The notes beneath the pieces are model-generated. The model saw only the letters and a list, made by a program, of their open reading frames with translations. It did no database searches and was not told the origin of the DNA. From positions 5,270,001 through 5,334,000 of the forward strand of contig NZ_CP108002.1 in assembly GCF_041435055.1 (NCBI RefSeq): a stretch of DNA of 64,000 nt, read 5' to 3'. Origin of the DNA: Streptomyces sp. NBC_00341 (lineage in GTDB: Bacteria > Actinomycetota > Actinomycetes > Streptomycetales > Streptomycetaceae). The position numbers were made by a program, and so were the translations under genes. Positions 44,157-53,030 of this stretch are shown here, piece after piece. Each line of letters opens with the position of its first letter. Position 1 is the first letter of the stretch.

Positions 44157-45656
44157 TCAGTGGACGGGGTGCATGGTGCGCTTGAGCCAGGGGGCGGCGG
44201 CGACGACGGCCACACCGGCCACCACCGCGATAGCGCCATTGACACCGAAGTAGGCGGGGTTGGAGACCTCGCCGTACAGCTTCACGATCTGTGCCTGGAT
44301 TCCGTTGGCGAGGGCCAGTGAGAGGAACCAGAGCGCCATCGTCTGGCTGGCGAACGCCTTGGGGGCGAGCTTGGTGGTCGCGGACATGCCGGAGGTCTCC
44401 AGCAGGATGTCGCCGAGCCCGAGCAGCAGGTACGAGCCGACGATCCACCAGGCGGCCATCTTGTAGCTGTCGTCGGCGTGCCCGGAGGTCGGCAGGACCA
44501 TCAGCAGGAACGACAGACCGCCGAGGATCACACCCATCGCGATCTTGTTGGACGCGTGCGGCTGGCGCGGCCCCATCCTCGCCCAGACGGCCGCGACCAC
44601 CGGGGCGAGCGCGACCTCGAAGGCGCCGAGCGCGGAGGCGTACCAGCTGGCCGGGAAGTGGAAGCCGAAGATCTCCGTGCGGGCGTTGGTCGACGCCAGC
44701 AGCATCATCGTCGAGTACGCCTGGAAGAGGATGAAGTTGAAGACCACGGAGGCCAGGAACAGCACCACGTACGGGCGCAGCCTGCCGCGTTCCTCCGGGG
44801 TGACCTGCGGGCTGCGGAACATCACCACGAAGTAGACGACCGGTGCGATCACCGAGATGACCGTCAGTACGTCGACGAAGCGGTCCATGGTCAGCCAGCC
44901 CACCAGGGCCAGCACGGTGGCGACCGCCGCGACCACGACGACGCCGAGGACGATCCGCCACACGATGGAGCGCTTGGCCTCCGGAGCCAGCGGGAACTCG
45001 GCGGAGTGCTTACGCCCGGCCAGGTGACGCCGGCCCAGTACGTACTGGATCAGACCGAGCGTCATACCGAACGCGGCGGCCGAGAAGCCCCAGTGCCAGC
45101 TCGCGTGGTCACCCAGCCAGCCGGTGATCAGCGGGCCGAGGAACGCCCCGATGTTGATGCCCATGTAGTAGAGGGCGAAGCCGGCGTCGCGGCGCTCGTC
45201 GTCGGTGCGGTAGAGCTTGCCGACCATGGTGGCCACGTTGGGCTTGAGCAGCCCCGTACCGGCGCTGATCAGGCCCAGCCCGACCCAGGTCATGGTCGCG
45301 GTCGGCACCGCCATGGCGTAGTGGCCGCAGGCGATGAGGATGCCGCCGTACAGGACGGCCCGGTAGGAGCCGAGGATGCGGTCGGCCAGCCAGCCGCCCG
45401 CCACGGAGACCAGGTAGACCAGGGTTCCGTACGCCGCGGAGACGGAGGCGGCGGTGCCGGGCTCCATGCCCATGCCGCCGTTGGCGACCGTGTCGGCGAA
45501 GTACAGGACGAGGATGGCCTGCATGCCGAGGAACGAGAACCGCTCCCAGACCTCCAGGCCGGACAGGGTCATCAGACCCCGTGGCTGGCCGAAGAAGGCG
45601 TGGTCGTCGCCCGGCGGTGGCTGGGTCGGATCGGTGTCGTGAGCGGTGTGGGACAA
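44157..45656 (-). CDS. POT/PTR2 family proton-coupled peptide transporter
   Basis: 499 aa from TTG 45656, chosen because AGGAG lies 8 bases before it; no ATG or GTG is better placed. 14 predicted helices. POT signatures: EVWERFSFLGMQAILVLYF (ExxERFxxYGM region with the proton-coupling ExxER), GGWLADRILGSYR, and ALYYMGINIGAFLGPLITGW (FYxxINxGSL-like). Imports di- and tripeptides with protons. Heads an operon with the CocE-type hydrolase. Divergent from the polyprenyl synthase gene. Confidence 0.93.
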   Translation of the reverse strand: MSHTAHDTDPTQPPPGDDHAFFGQPRGLMTLSGLEVWERFSFLGMQAILVLYFADTVANGGMGMEPGTAASVSAAYGTLVYLVSVAGGWLADRILGSYRAVLYGGILIACGHYAMAVPTATMTWVGLGLISAGTGLLKPNVATMVGKLYRTDDERRDAGFALYYMGINIGAFLGPLITGWLGDHASWHWGFSAAAFGMTLGLIQYVLGRRHLAGRKHSAEFPLAPEAKRSIVWRIVLGVVVVAAVATVLALVGWLTMDRFVDVLTVISVIAPVVYFVVMFRSPQVTPEERGRLRPYVVLFLASVVFNFILFQAYSTMMLLASTNARTEIFGFHFPASWYASALGAFEVALAPVVAAVWARMGPRQPHASNKIAMGVILGGLSFLLMVLPTSGHADDSYKMAAWWIVGSYLLLGLGDILLETSGMSATTKLAPKAFASQTMALWFLSLALANGIQAQIVKLYGEVSNPAYFGVNGAIAVVAGVAVVAAAPWLKRTMHPVH

Positions 45657-45812
45657 AGGGACTACTCCTGATCGTATGAGCTGATCCCGAACATACCGGC
45701 GGTGGCGGGAAGGCGCCCACGGTGATCCAAAGGGGACCGGATACGCTGACTTGAGTGATGGCAGCGACACATCGACATTCCGTGTGATCGTCAGCAGACA
45801 GGAGATCCCCTC

Positions 45813-46823
45813 GTGACCGTCGTCGGGCCGTTCGGACTGAGCGTGCGGGACCAGGCTCTTGAAGCCGGTGTCCAGGCCGGTTTGGCTGCTGTCGAGTCGG
45901 GGCTGCTCGATGCGACCAAGAGCGAGGTGCCCTTCATCACCGAGGCCGCGCAGCACCTGGTGCACGCGGGGGGCAAGCGCTTCCGGCCACTGCTCGCGAT
46001 GCTGGCTGCCCAGTTCGGTGACGCCGACGCCCCGGGCGTGGTGCCCGCCGCCGTGGTCGTCGAGCTGACACACCTCGCGACGCTGTACCACGACGACGTG
46101 ATGGACGAGGCCGACGTGCGGCGCGGGGTGGACAGCGCCAATTCCCGCTGGGGCAACTCGGTGGCGGTGCTGACCGGCGACTTTCTCTTCGCGCGCGCGT
46201 CGCACATCCTGGCCGACCTCGGCCCCGAGGCCGTACGGATCCAGGCGGAGGCGTTCGAGCGCCTGGTCACCGGCCAGATCCTGGAGACCGCGGGTCCGCG
46301 CGACGGGCGTGACCCGGTCGACCACTACCTCGAGGTGATGCGCGGCAAGACCGGCTCGCTGGTCGCCGTGGCCTGCCGCTTCGGCGCGATGATGGCCGGT
46401 GCCGACGACGCGGCGACCGACACGCTCACCCAGTACGGCGAACGGCTCGGCGTCGCCTTCCAGCTCGCCGACGACGTCCTGGACATCGCCTCCGACTCCC
46501 ACGAGTCCGGCAAGACCCCCGGCACCGACCTCCTCGAAGGCATCCCGACCCTGCCCGTCCTCCGCCTGAGGGCGCAGGTCGAGGCCGACGGCAAGCCGGA
46601 CGACCTGGAGCTCGTCGCGCTGCTGGACGGCGACCTGACTCAGGACGGCCGGCTGGCAGAGGCGCTGCGGCGGCTGCGTGCCCACCCGGCGCTCGAACAG
46701 GCCCGTCGCGACACCATCCGGTACGCGGAGGAGGCGCGGGCCACGCTGGCACCGCTGCCCGGCTGCTACGCCAAGTCCGCGCTGGAAGAGATGTGCGACG
46801 CCGTGGTGCACCGCGCGGGCTGA
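45813..46823 (+). CDS. Polyprenyl diphosphate synthase (menaquinone side chain)
   Basis: 336 aa from GTG 45813 with AGGAG before it. Long-chain trans-prenyltransferase. GGKRFRPL near 53-60, first Asp-rich motif LYHDDVMDEADVRRG (D94, D95, D98), second QLADDVLDIASD (D220, D221, D224), KTGSLVAVACRFGA between. The chain length is set by small residues upstream of the first motif (THLAT), consistent with C35-C45. Neighbourhood with nuo and the known Streptomyces arrangement indicate the menaquinone side-chain synthase. Confidence 0.93.
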   Translation: MTVVGPFGLSVRDQALEAGVQAGLAAVESGLLDATKSEVPFITEAAQHLVHAGGKRFRPLLAMLAAQFGDADAPGVVPAAVVVELTHLATLYHDDVMDEADVRRGVDSANSRWGNSVAVLTGDFLFARASHILADLGPEAVRIQAEAFERLVTGQILETAGPRDGRDPVDHYLEVMRGKTGSLVAVACRFGAMMAGADDAATDTLTQYGERLGVAFQLADDVLDIASDSHESGKTPGTDLLEGIPTLPVLRLRAQVEADGKPDDLELVALLDGDLTQDGRLAEALRRLRAHPALEQARRDTIRYAEEARATLAPLPGCYAKSALEEMCDAVVHRAG

Positions 46824-47061
46824 GAACCCGCCGGTGCCGGTGGCCGGATCTGCGCGCCGCCCCCTACGGGTAGGTGGAGCGGGGGCCCGTCGGTGTCATA
46901 CCGAAGAGGTATGAGGAGTTGCACCCCCGGGCTGACGCTTCTGGCTCCCGGATTTGGTCAGATGGAGAACAACCACTCCTGACCAAAACGGGTGAGAATG
47001 GCGGCACGGAGTGGACGAGTGCATCCGGACGGAAGCCGCCGACCACGGAGGTAGGGCACAC

Positions 47062-48321
47062 ATGGCACCGAACGACAGCGCAGACACCAACGGCACGGCC
47101 CCGCACGGCCCCGGGCGAGCCGTCGCGGGCCGCCGGAAGGCGGTGCGCTACATCGTCCCGGTCGCGGTGGCGGGCGTCGCGGCCGCGACGATCGGGCTGG
47201 TCCCGGCGCTCGCGAGCTCGGGCGATCCGGATCTGCCGGAGATCACCGCGCAGGAACTCATCGAGAAGATCGCCGCCTCGGACACGGAGCAGCTGTCCGG
47301 CACGGTGAAGATCAGCACCGACCTCGGCATCCCGTCCCTGGGCGGACTGGCCGGTTCCTTCGTGCCGGACGGCGCGGGGGACAAGGGCGGCGCGAGCGCG
47401 GACCCGCAGTCGAAGCTGACCGAGCTGGCGTCCGGCACGCACACCCTCCGGGTGGCGGCCGACGGCCCCGACAGGCAGCGGGTGTCCATCCTGGACAACG
47501 CGTCCGAGTACAGCCTCATCCACAACGGTGACGAGGTGTGGGCGTACGACAGCAAGTCCAACGCCGTCTACCACGCCGAGGAGAAGGCCGGGGAGCACGC
47601 GAAGCGCGGGGACCAGCCGGTCCCCGACGGCATGCCGACCACCCCGAAGGCCTTCGCCGAACAGGCCCTCAAGGCGGCCGACGGCACCACGTCCGTGAAG
47701 GTCGGGGGCACCGCGCAGGTCGCGGGGCGCGACGCCTACCGGCTGGTCGTCGAGCCCGAGCAGAGCGGCTCGACGATCGGTTCGATCACCGTCGCGGTGG
47801 ACGCGAAGACCGGCGTGCCGCTCAAGTTCACCCTCCAGCCCAGCAGCGGCGGCAAGGCGGCGATCGACGCGGGGTTCACCTCCGTCGACTTCGGCAAGCC
47901 GGCCGCGTCCTCGTTCTCCTTCACCCCGCCCAAGGGTGCGGAGGTCACCGAGGCGGACAGCGCCGCGAACCACGAGAAGGTGCACAAGGCCGAGGGCGGG
48001 CTCGGCCCGTTCGAGGGCCTGAACGCCAAGGGCGAGGGCGTGAAGGTGACCGGCAAGGGCTGGAGCGCGATCGCCGAGATCAAGGCCCCCGGTGGCAGCG
48101 GCACGCCCTCGAAGTCCTCGGGCGACAAGGCGTCGGGCGGCATGCCGGCCGAGGCGCAGGGGCTCCTGGACTCGATGGGCGACAAGGTCACCGGCACGTT
48201 CGGCTCCGGCACGGTCTTCAAGACCCGCCTGGTCAACGCGCTGATGACCGACGACGGCCGGGTGTACGTCGGCGCGGTCACGAAGGACGCGCTGGTGAAG
48301 GCGGCGGACAACGCCGGCTGA
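47062..48321 (+). CDS. LolA-like exported lipoprotein-carrier-fold protein
   Basis: 419 aa from ATG 47062, preceded by GGAGGTAGGG. N-terminal basic region then a signal anchor (YIVPVAVAGVAAATIGLVPAL, about 37-56). The exported part resembles the LolA/LolB-like fold of DUF2092-type proteins: ITAQELIEKIAASDTEQLSG at the start, then repeated beta-strand pattern (DEVWAYDSKSNAVYH, DAYRLVVEPEQSGS, DAKTGVPLKFTLQP). Gram-positives lack a Lol system, so a role in lipid or envelope sensing is more likely. No partner gene is adjacent. Confidence 0.82.
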   Translation: MAPNDSADTNGTAPHGPGRAVAGRRKAVRYIVPVAVAGVAAATIGLVPALASSGDPDLPEITAQELIEKIAASDTEQLSGTVKISTDLGIPSLGGLAGSFVPDGAGDKGGASADPQSKLTELASGTHTLRVAADGPDRQRVSILDNASEYSLIHNGDEVWAYDSKSNAVYHAEEKAGEHAKRGDQPVPDGMPTTPKAFAEQALKAADGTTSVKVGGTAQVAGRDAYRLVVEPEQSGSTIGSITVAVDAKTGVPLKFTLQPSSGGKAAIDAGFTSVDFGKPAASSFSFTPPKGAEVTEADSAANHEKVHKAEGGLGPFEGLNAKGEGVKVTGKGWSAIAEIKAPGGSGTPSKSSGDKASGGMPAEAQGLLDSMGDKVTGTFGSGTVFKTRLVNALMTDDGRVYVGAVTKDALVKAADNAG

Positions 48322-48354
48322 CATTCGACGACGCGCCGCGTCGTGCACGACGCA

Positions 48355-48389
48355 TCCGCCCCGCCGTAGCCTCCGTACGGCGGGGCGGA
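48355..48389 (+). terminator. Terminator after the LolA-like gene
   Basis: Perfect 14-bp stem TCCGCCCCGCCGTA / TACGGCGGGGCGGA around loop GCCTCCG, starting 33 bases after the stop codon. Confidence 0.85.
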
Positions 48390-48468
48390 CGCGATCCGCG
48401 ACCGCTGTCCGCGACCGCTGTTCGCATCAGAAGCCACGCGGGGCGGGCATGAGCCATGGGGAGCAGAC

Positions 48469-49422
48469 ATGACAGGGGCCGCAGCCGTGCCCGTGATCGA
48501 GACCCGGGGGCTGACCAAGCGGTACCGGGGCGGCCAGCTCGCCGTCGACGGGCTCGACCTCACCGTCCCCGGCGGCAGCGTCTTCGGCTTCCTCGGCCCC
48601 AACGGCTCCGGGAAGACCACCACCATCCGGATGCTGATGGGGCTCATCGACCCGACGTCCGGCACCGCGAGCGTCCTGGGCCGCCCCATGCCCGGCGCCG
48701 CCCGCACGGTCCTCCCGCACGTCGGGGCGCTGATCGAGGGGCCCGCCCTGTACGGGTTCCTGAGCGGCCGGGACAACCTGGTGCGCTACGACCGGGCCGA
48801 CCCGACCGCCGACCCGCGCACCCGGGCCGCCCGGGTCGGTGACGCGCTGGACCGGGTCGGGCTGGCCGCGGCGGGCGGCAAGAAGGCGCGGGCGTACTCG
48901 CTGGGCATGAAGCAGCGCCTCGGACTGGCCGCCGCCCTGCTCAGGCCCCGCAGGCTGCTCGTGCTGGACGAGCCGACCAACGGGCTGGACCCGCAGGGCA
49001 TGCGGGAGATCCGCACCCTGGTCCGGGAGCTGGCCGCAGAGGGCACCACGGTCTTCCTCTCCTCCCACCTCCTGGACGAGATCGAGCAGGTCTGCACCCA
49101 CGCGGCGGTCATGGCGCGCGGCCGGCTGCTCACCCAGGGCCCGGTCACCGAGCTCGCGGCGGGCACCCGCGGCCGGCTCGCCGTCACCACCCCCGACCCG
49201 GCCGACGCCGCCCGCGTCCTGGCGGAACACGGAGTCACGGGAATCACCCTCGACGGCGACCGGGTGCGGGCCGACGCCCCGCCGGGCTCCGTCGAACTGT
49301 CGGACCTGAACGCGGCCCTGGTGAAATCCGGCGTCCGGGTACGGTCCTTCGGCGTCGAACGGGCCTCCCTGGAGGACGCCTTCGTCGCGCTCACCGGAGA
49401 GGGATTCGATGTCGCGGGCTGA
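48469..49422 (+). CDS. ABC exporter ATP-binding protein
   Basis: 317 aa. Walker A FLGPNGSGKTTTIR (41-54), signature YSLGMKQRLGLA (a variant of LSGGQ usual in the NatA/drug-exporter group), Walker B RRLLVLDEPTNGLDPQGM, and SSHLLDEIEQVC with the switch His. The C-terminal ~90 residues (LSDLNAALVKSGVRVRSFGV, SLEDAFVALTG) are the accessory domain typical of CcmA/DrrA-type exporters. Overlaps its permease gene by 14 bases. Confidence 0.94.
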   Translation: MTGAAAVPVIETRGLTKRYRGGQLAVDGLDLTVPGGSVFGFLGPNGSGKTTTIRMLMGLIDPTSGTASVLGRPMPGAARTVLPHVGALIEGPALYGFLSGRDNLVRYDRADPTADPRTRAARVGDALDRVGLAAAGGKKARAYSLGMKQRLGLAAALLRPRRLLVLDEPTNGLDPQGMREIRTLVRELAAEGTTVFLSSHLLDEIEQVCTHAAVMARGRLLTQGPVTELAAGTRGRLAVTTPDPADAARVLAEHGVTGITLDGDRVRADAPPGSVELSDLNAALVKSGVRVRSFGVERASLEDAFVALTGEGFDVAG

Positions 49423-50314
49423 ACAGGTACGGGCTGAAGAGGTACGCGAGGAGGCCCCGCCGCTCCCGCGCAACCCGCTGTGGACGCTCGGCATCCTGCG
49501 CTCCGAACTGACCACCACCCTGCGCCGCTGGCGCACCCTGGCCCTGCTCGGGGTGCTGGCCGCCGTGCCCGTACTGATCGGGATCGCGGTGCGGATCGAG
49601 ACGGCGAACGGCTCACCGGCCGGTCCCGGCGAGGGCGGGGCCGGGCCCGCGTTCCTCTCCCAGGTGACCAACAACGGCCTCTTCCTGGTGTTCGCCTCCC
49701 TCGCCGCCACGCTCCCGGTCTTCCTCCCGATGGCGGTCGGCGTCATCGCGGGCGACTCCGTCGCGGGCGAGGCCAACGCGGGGACGCTGCGCTATCTGCT
49801 GGTCGCGCCGGCCGGCCGGACCCGGCTGCTGCTCGCCAAGTACGCCACCACACTGGCCTTCTGCCTGCTCGCGACCCTGGTCGTGGCGGCGTCCGCGCTG
49901 GCGGTGGGCGCGCTGCTGTTCCCCGTCGGTGACGTCACGACGATCTCCGGCACCCGGATCGGTTTCGGTGAGGGCCTGGTGCGGGCGGCGGTCATCGCGG
50001 TCGCGGTCGCGGCGTCACTGATCGGCTTCGCGGCGCTCGGACTGTTCGTCTCCACCCTCACCAACAGCGGCATCGCGGCCATGGCGGCGACGGTCGGGGT
50101 GCTGATCACGGTGCAGATCCTGGACACCATCCCGCAGTTGCACGGGATTCACCCGTACCTCTTCCCGCACTACTGGCTGTCCTTCGCGGACCTGCTGCGC
50201 GCCCCGGTCTACTGGGACGACCTGCTGAAGAACCTGGAGCTCCAGGGGCTGTACGCGGCGGTGTTCGGCTCGGCGGCCTGGGCGCGTTTCACGGCGAAGG
50301 ACATCACGGCCTGA
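49409..50314 (+). CDS. ABC exporter permease (ABC-2 type)
   Basis: 301 aa, ATG within the ATPase 3' end. Six hydrophobic helices (LALLGVLAAVPVLIGIAV, FLVFASLAATLPVFLPMAVG, and so on) and the ABC-2 motif VIAGDSVAGEANAGTLRYLLVAPAGR, where GTLRYLL is the coupling helix. With the preceding ATPase it makes a two-gene exporter; the substrate is unknown. No resistance or biosynthetic gene is adjacent. Confidence 0.92.
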   Translation: MSRAEQVRAEEVREEAPPLPRNPLWTLGILRSELTTTLRRWRTLALLGVLAAVPVLIGIAVRIETANGSPAGPGEGGAGPAFLSQVTNNGLFLVFASLAATLPVFLPMAVGVIAGDSVAGEANAGTLRYLLVAPAGRTRLLLAKYATTLAFCLLATLVVAASALAVGALLFPVGDVTTISGTRIGFGEGLVRAAVIAVAVAASLIGFAALGLFVSTLTNSGIAAMAATVGVLITVQILDTIPQLHGIHPYLFPHYWLSFADLLRAPVYWDDLLKNLELQGLYAAVFGSAAWARFTAKDITA

Positions 50315-50511
50315 CCGTGAAAGGGGGCTTCACCCGTACCGTCGGCCGGGCGAGCCGTCCCCCGATCGGCTCGTCGCGGCACGAACGGCACGAACGGTGC
50401 GAAGGGTGGGAACGAGCCGACACGCTACGTTCCGTTTCCGCTTGAGCATTGTTCGACTTCTGGCGACGGACTGTCAATAAGGATTGGCTCGAACAGCCCT
50501 ATGCTCACCGA

Positions 50512-51102
50512 ATGATCACATCGCCGAGTTCGCTGCGCCGTAGCGAGAGCTCACGCAGGGCGACGCTGGAGGCGGCCCTCGACCTCTGCACGGAGAGGGG
50601 TTACGGCCGCGTCACCGTCGAGGCCATCGCGGCGCGGGCGGGTGTCAGCAAGAAGACGATCTACCGCTGGTGGCCGTCGAAGAGCGCGGTGCTGCTGGAG
50701 GCGTTCACGGAGGCGCTGGTCCAGGCCGCCCCGTCCGCCGACACCGATGACATCGCGGCGGATCTGCGGACCCATGTGAACGGCGCGGTCGGCGTGCTCT
50801 CCGTACCGCCCTTCGGTCCCGCGTACGCCGGAATACTCTCCGAGCTCCACCACGACGACGAACTGGCCGAAACGGTCCGCACCCAACTGATCGAACCCCG
50901 CTTCGAAGAGGTGGTCGTCAGGCTGCGCGTGGCCCAGGAACGGGGCCAGATCCCGCCGGGCGCCGATCTGCGGCTGGCGGTGGAGATGCTGTACGGCCCG
51001 GTCTACTACCGCCACGTCCTGCGCAAGCCGATGCAGGACCCCGAGGCGGTGGCGCTGCTGGTCGATCACGTACTGCGGTCGCTGGGGGCGACGGCGGGCT
51101 GA
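50512..51102 (+). CDS. TetR-family regulator
   Basis: 196 aa from ATG 50512; the frame extends 63 bases upstream to ATG 50449. HTH VTVEAIAARAGVSKKTIYRWWPSKSAVL (about 35-62), where TIYRWWPSK marks the AcrR/TetR subgroup with C-terminal TetR_C_11-like domain (LAVEMLYGPVYYRHVLR). It lies between the ABC exporter, a possible target, and a second TetR gene. Confidence 0.92.
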   Translation: MITSPSSLRRSESSRRATLEAALDLCTERGYGRVTVEAIAARAGVSKKTIYRWWPSKSAVLLEAFTEALVQAAPSADTDDIAADLRTHVNGAVGVLSVPPFGPAYAGILSELHHDDELAETVRTQLIEPRFEEVVVRLRVAQERGQIPPGADLRLAVEMLYGPVYYRHVLRKPMQDPEAVALLVDHVLRSLGATAG

Positions 51103-51126
51103 CGACCGCGACGGGCCCCAGGGCCT

Positions 51127-51714
51127 TCACGGGTGCTGCGAGCCCTGCCAGCCGTGGATCAGCAGATCGAACACCGTCTCCACCGCGGCGCGGGGATCAT
51201 GCCCGGACGCGGCCAGGGCCGGTACTTCCAGGACGAACCGTGCGAGCGCCGCACACGCCAGGTCATCGGCTTCCCGGCCGAGCTCCCGTGCGATCACGGC
51301 GCCGAGGGCGCTCGCGTGCCGCATCCACATGCGTTCCCAGTACTCGCGCAGCGCGGGCGTCCCGTCCACCAGTGCGGTGAACCGGTCCCGGCGCGGGTCC
51401 GACGCCATCCGCGTCCAGGACGTCAGCGCGTGGGCGCGGAGCGCCTCGACCACGTCCTGCCCCGGGGGTCGTTCGCGGACGGCGGCGGTCAGCGCGGCCT
51501 CGACCTCCGCCTCGCGGTCGAAGACCAGCGCCTCCTTGCCCGGGAAGTGGGCGAACAGGGTCGTCGTCGACACGTCGGCCTGCTCCGCGACGTCGCGCAC
51601 GCTCACCCGCTCGTATCCGTGCTCCAGGAAGAGCTCCAGGGCGGCATCGGCGATGGCCTGCCTGGTCGCGGCCTTCTTGCGCTCGCGGCGGCCGACGGCC
51701 GGGGTGTCTGGCAT
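51127..51714 (-). CDS. TetR-family repressor, divergent from a TetX-like monooxygenase
   Basis: 195 aa from ATG 51714. HTH with VSVRDVAEQADVSTTTLFAHF (about 36-56) after RRERKKAATRQAIADAALEL; the C-terminal part is a ligand-binding helical domain. It is transcribed away from the FAD monooxygenase at 51862, and the 147-bp gap contains the nested dyad at 51738-51782. Most likely represses both itself and the monooxygenase, with the monooxygenase substrate or a related compound as inducer. Confidence 0.92.
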   Translation of the reverse strand: MPDTPAVGRRERKKAATRQAIADAALELFLEHGYERVSVRDVAEQADVSTTTLFAHFPGKEALVFDREAEVEAALTAAVRERPPGQDVVEALRAHALTSWTRMASDPRRDRFTALVDGTPALREYWERMWMRHASALGAVIARELGREADDLACAALARFVLEVPALAASGHDPRAAVETVFDLLIHGWQGSQHP

Positions 51715-51737
51715 GGCATCCACTCTAACGCATAGCT

Positions 51738-51782
51738 GGAACGAGCCAGAAACTGTAATGGTTGCAGTTTCGTACTCGTTCC
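51738..51782. promoter_or_regulatory. Nested 45-bp dyad operator between TetR and monooxygenase genes
   Basis: GGAACGAG (51738-51745) mirrors CTCGTTCC (51775-51782), and inside, four bases away on each side, AAACTG (51750-51755) mirrors CAGTTT (51765-51770). All arms are perfect and share one centre at 51760. It begins 24 bases from the TetR start, as a TetR-family autorepression operator for two dimers would. Confidence 0.8.
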
Positions 51783-51861
51783 TGCTTTGCTGGGGTCGGC
51801 AGGGGTTGCCGCCCATCGGGGCGTGACGTCACCCGGACCCCGCCGACGGAAGGAACCCACC

Positions 51862-53007
51862 ATGAACAGCCCGGCCCCCGTCCAGGCCCGCATCGCCGTC
51901 ATCGGCGCCGGACCCGGCGGCCTCACCTGCGCCCGCATCCTCCAGCGGCACGGCATCCCCGTGACCGTCTACGACCGTGACCCGGACGAGAACTCCCGGA
52001 ACCAGGGAGGCTCGCTCGACCTGCACGACGACAACGGTCAGATCGCACTCCGCGAGGCGGGCCTGCTGGAGGAGTTCTTCGCGCTCGCCAGGGTCGAGGG
52101 ACAGGAGATGCGCCGGCTGGATCCGGCGGGAAGCGTCCAGGCCCACCACATGCCGGACGCGGACGAAACGGCCCGGCCCGAGATCGACCGGGGACAGCTG
52201 CGCGATCTCCTGCTGCGCTCGCTCACCGAGGGGACGGTCCAGTGGGGCCGGGCCCTCGACTCGGTGAGCGGACCGGCCGACGGAGCACGCACGCTGAGGT
52301 TCACCGACGGGACGACCGTCGAGGCCGATCTCGTGATCGGCGCGGACGGCGCCTTCTCCCGCGTCCGCCCCGCCCTCTCGCCCGCGACACCGCACTACAC
52401 GGGGGTCGGCTTCCTCGAAGCGCACTTCGACGCCGTGGAGACCGCGCACCCCGAGCTGGCCGAACTGGTGGGAGGGGGCAGCGCCCACGCCGCAGACGGG
52501 GACCGCGGCCTCTTCGCGCAGCGGAACAGCGGCGGCCACCTGCGCGTCTACATCATGCGGCGGGTCCCGCTGGACTGGATCGCGGCGGCGGGGCTCCGCC
52601 CGGCGGACACCGAGGGCATCCGCGCACAGCTGCTCCGCGAGTACGCGGACTGGTCACCGCGGATCCTCCGGATGATCACAGAGAACGACGGCCCCTACGT
52701 CGACCGGCCGATCCTCGCCCTGCCGGTGCCGCACACCTGGGAGAGCGCACCCGGCGTGACGCTCCTCGGGGACGCGGCACACCTCATGCCGCCGCTGGGC
52801 GTCGGCGTCAACCTCGCCATGCTCGACGCCAGTGAACTCGCCCTGTCGCTGGCCCGCTCCGCCACCGTCGACGACGCGGTGCGCGGTTACGAGAAGACGA
52901 TGCTGCCGCGCTCGGCCGACGTGGCGCGCACGCTCGAAGGCGGAGCTGAATTCCTGCTGGCCGCGGCCGGCCCCGACGAGGACGGCTCGGCCCCCGGCCG
53001 CCCCTGA
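51862..53007 (+). CDS. FAD-dependent monooxygenase, TetX-like
   Basis: 381 aa from ATG 51862 (AAGGA upstream). Rossmann GxGxxG at IAVIGAGPGGLTCARIL (11-27), the second FAD motif LVIGADGAFSRVRPAL (DG motif), and LLGDAAHLMPPLGVGVNLAM (GD motif), which is the form found in TetX and related tetracycline-modifying flavoproteins. Such enzymes hydroxylate aromatic or polyketide substrates with NADPH. Tetracycline inactivation is possible but not shown. Controlled by the divergent TetR. Confidence 0.9.
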   Translation: MNSPAPVQARIAVIGAGPGGLTCARILQRHGIPVTVYDRDPDENSRNQGGSLDLHDDNGQIALREAGLLEEFFALARVEGQEMRRLDPAGSVQAHHMPDADETARPEIDRGQLRDLLLRSLTEGTVQWGRALDSVSGPADGARTLRFTDGTTVEADLVIGADGAFSRVRPALSPATPHYTGVGFLEAHFDAVETAHPELAELVGGGSAHAADGDRGLFAQRNSGGHLRVYIMRRVPLDWIAAAGLRPADTEGIRAQLLREYADWSPRILRMITENDGPYVDRPILALPVPHTWESAPGVTLLGDAAHLMPPLGVGVNLAMLDASELALSLARSATVDDAVRGYEKTMLPRSADVARTLEGGAEFLLAAAGPDEDGSAPGRP

Positions 53008-53030
53008 ACGCACGTGCGTGGGGGCGCCGT

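Noticed and set aside
46897..46913. CATACC-GAAGA-GGTATG inverted repeat between polyprenyl synthase and LolA-like genes
   Set aside because: A clear short dyad, but 150 bases from the nearest start with no promoter elements or second copy, so its role is unsupported.
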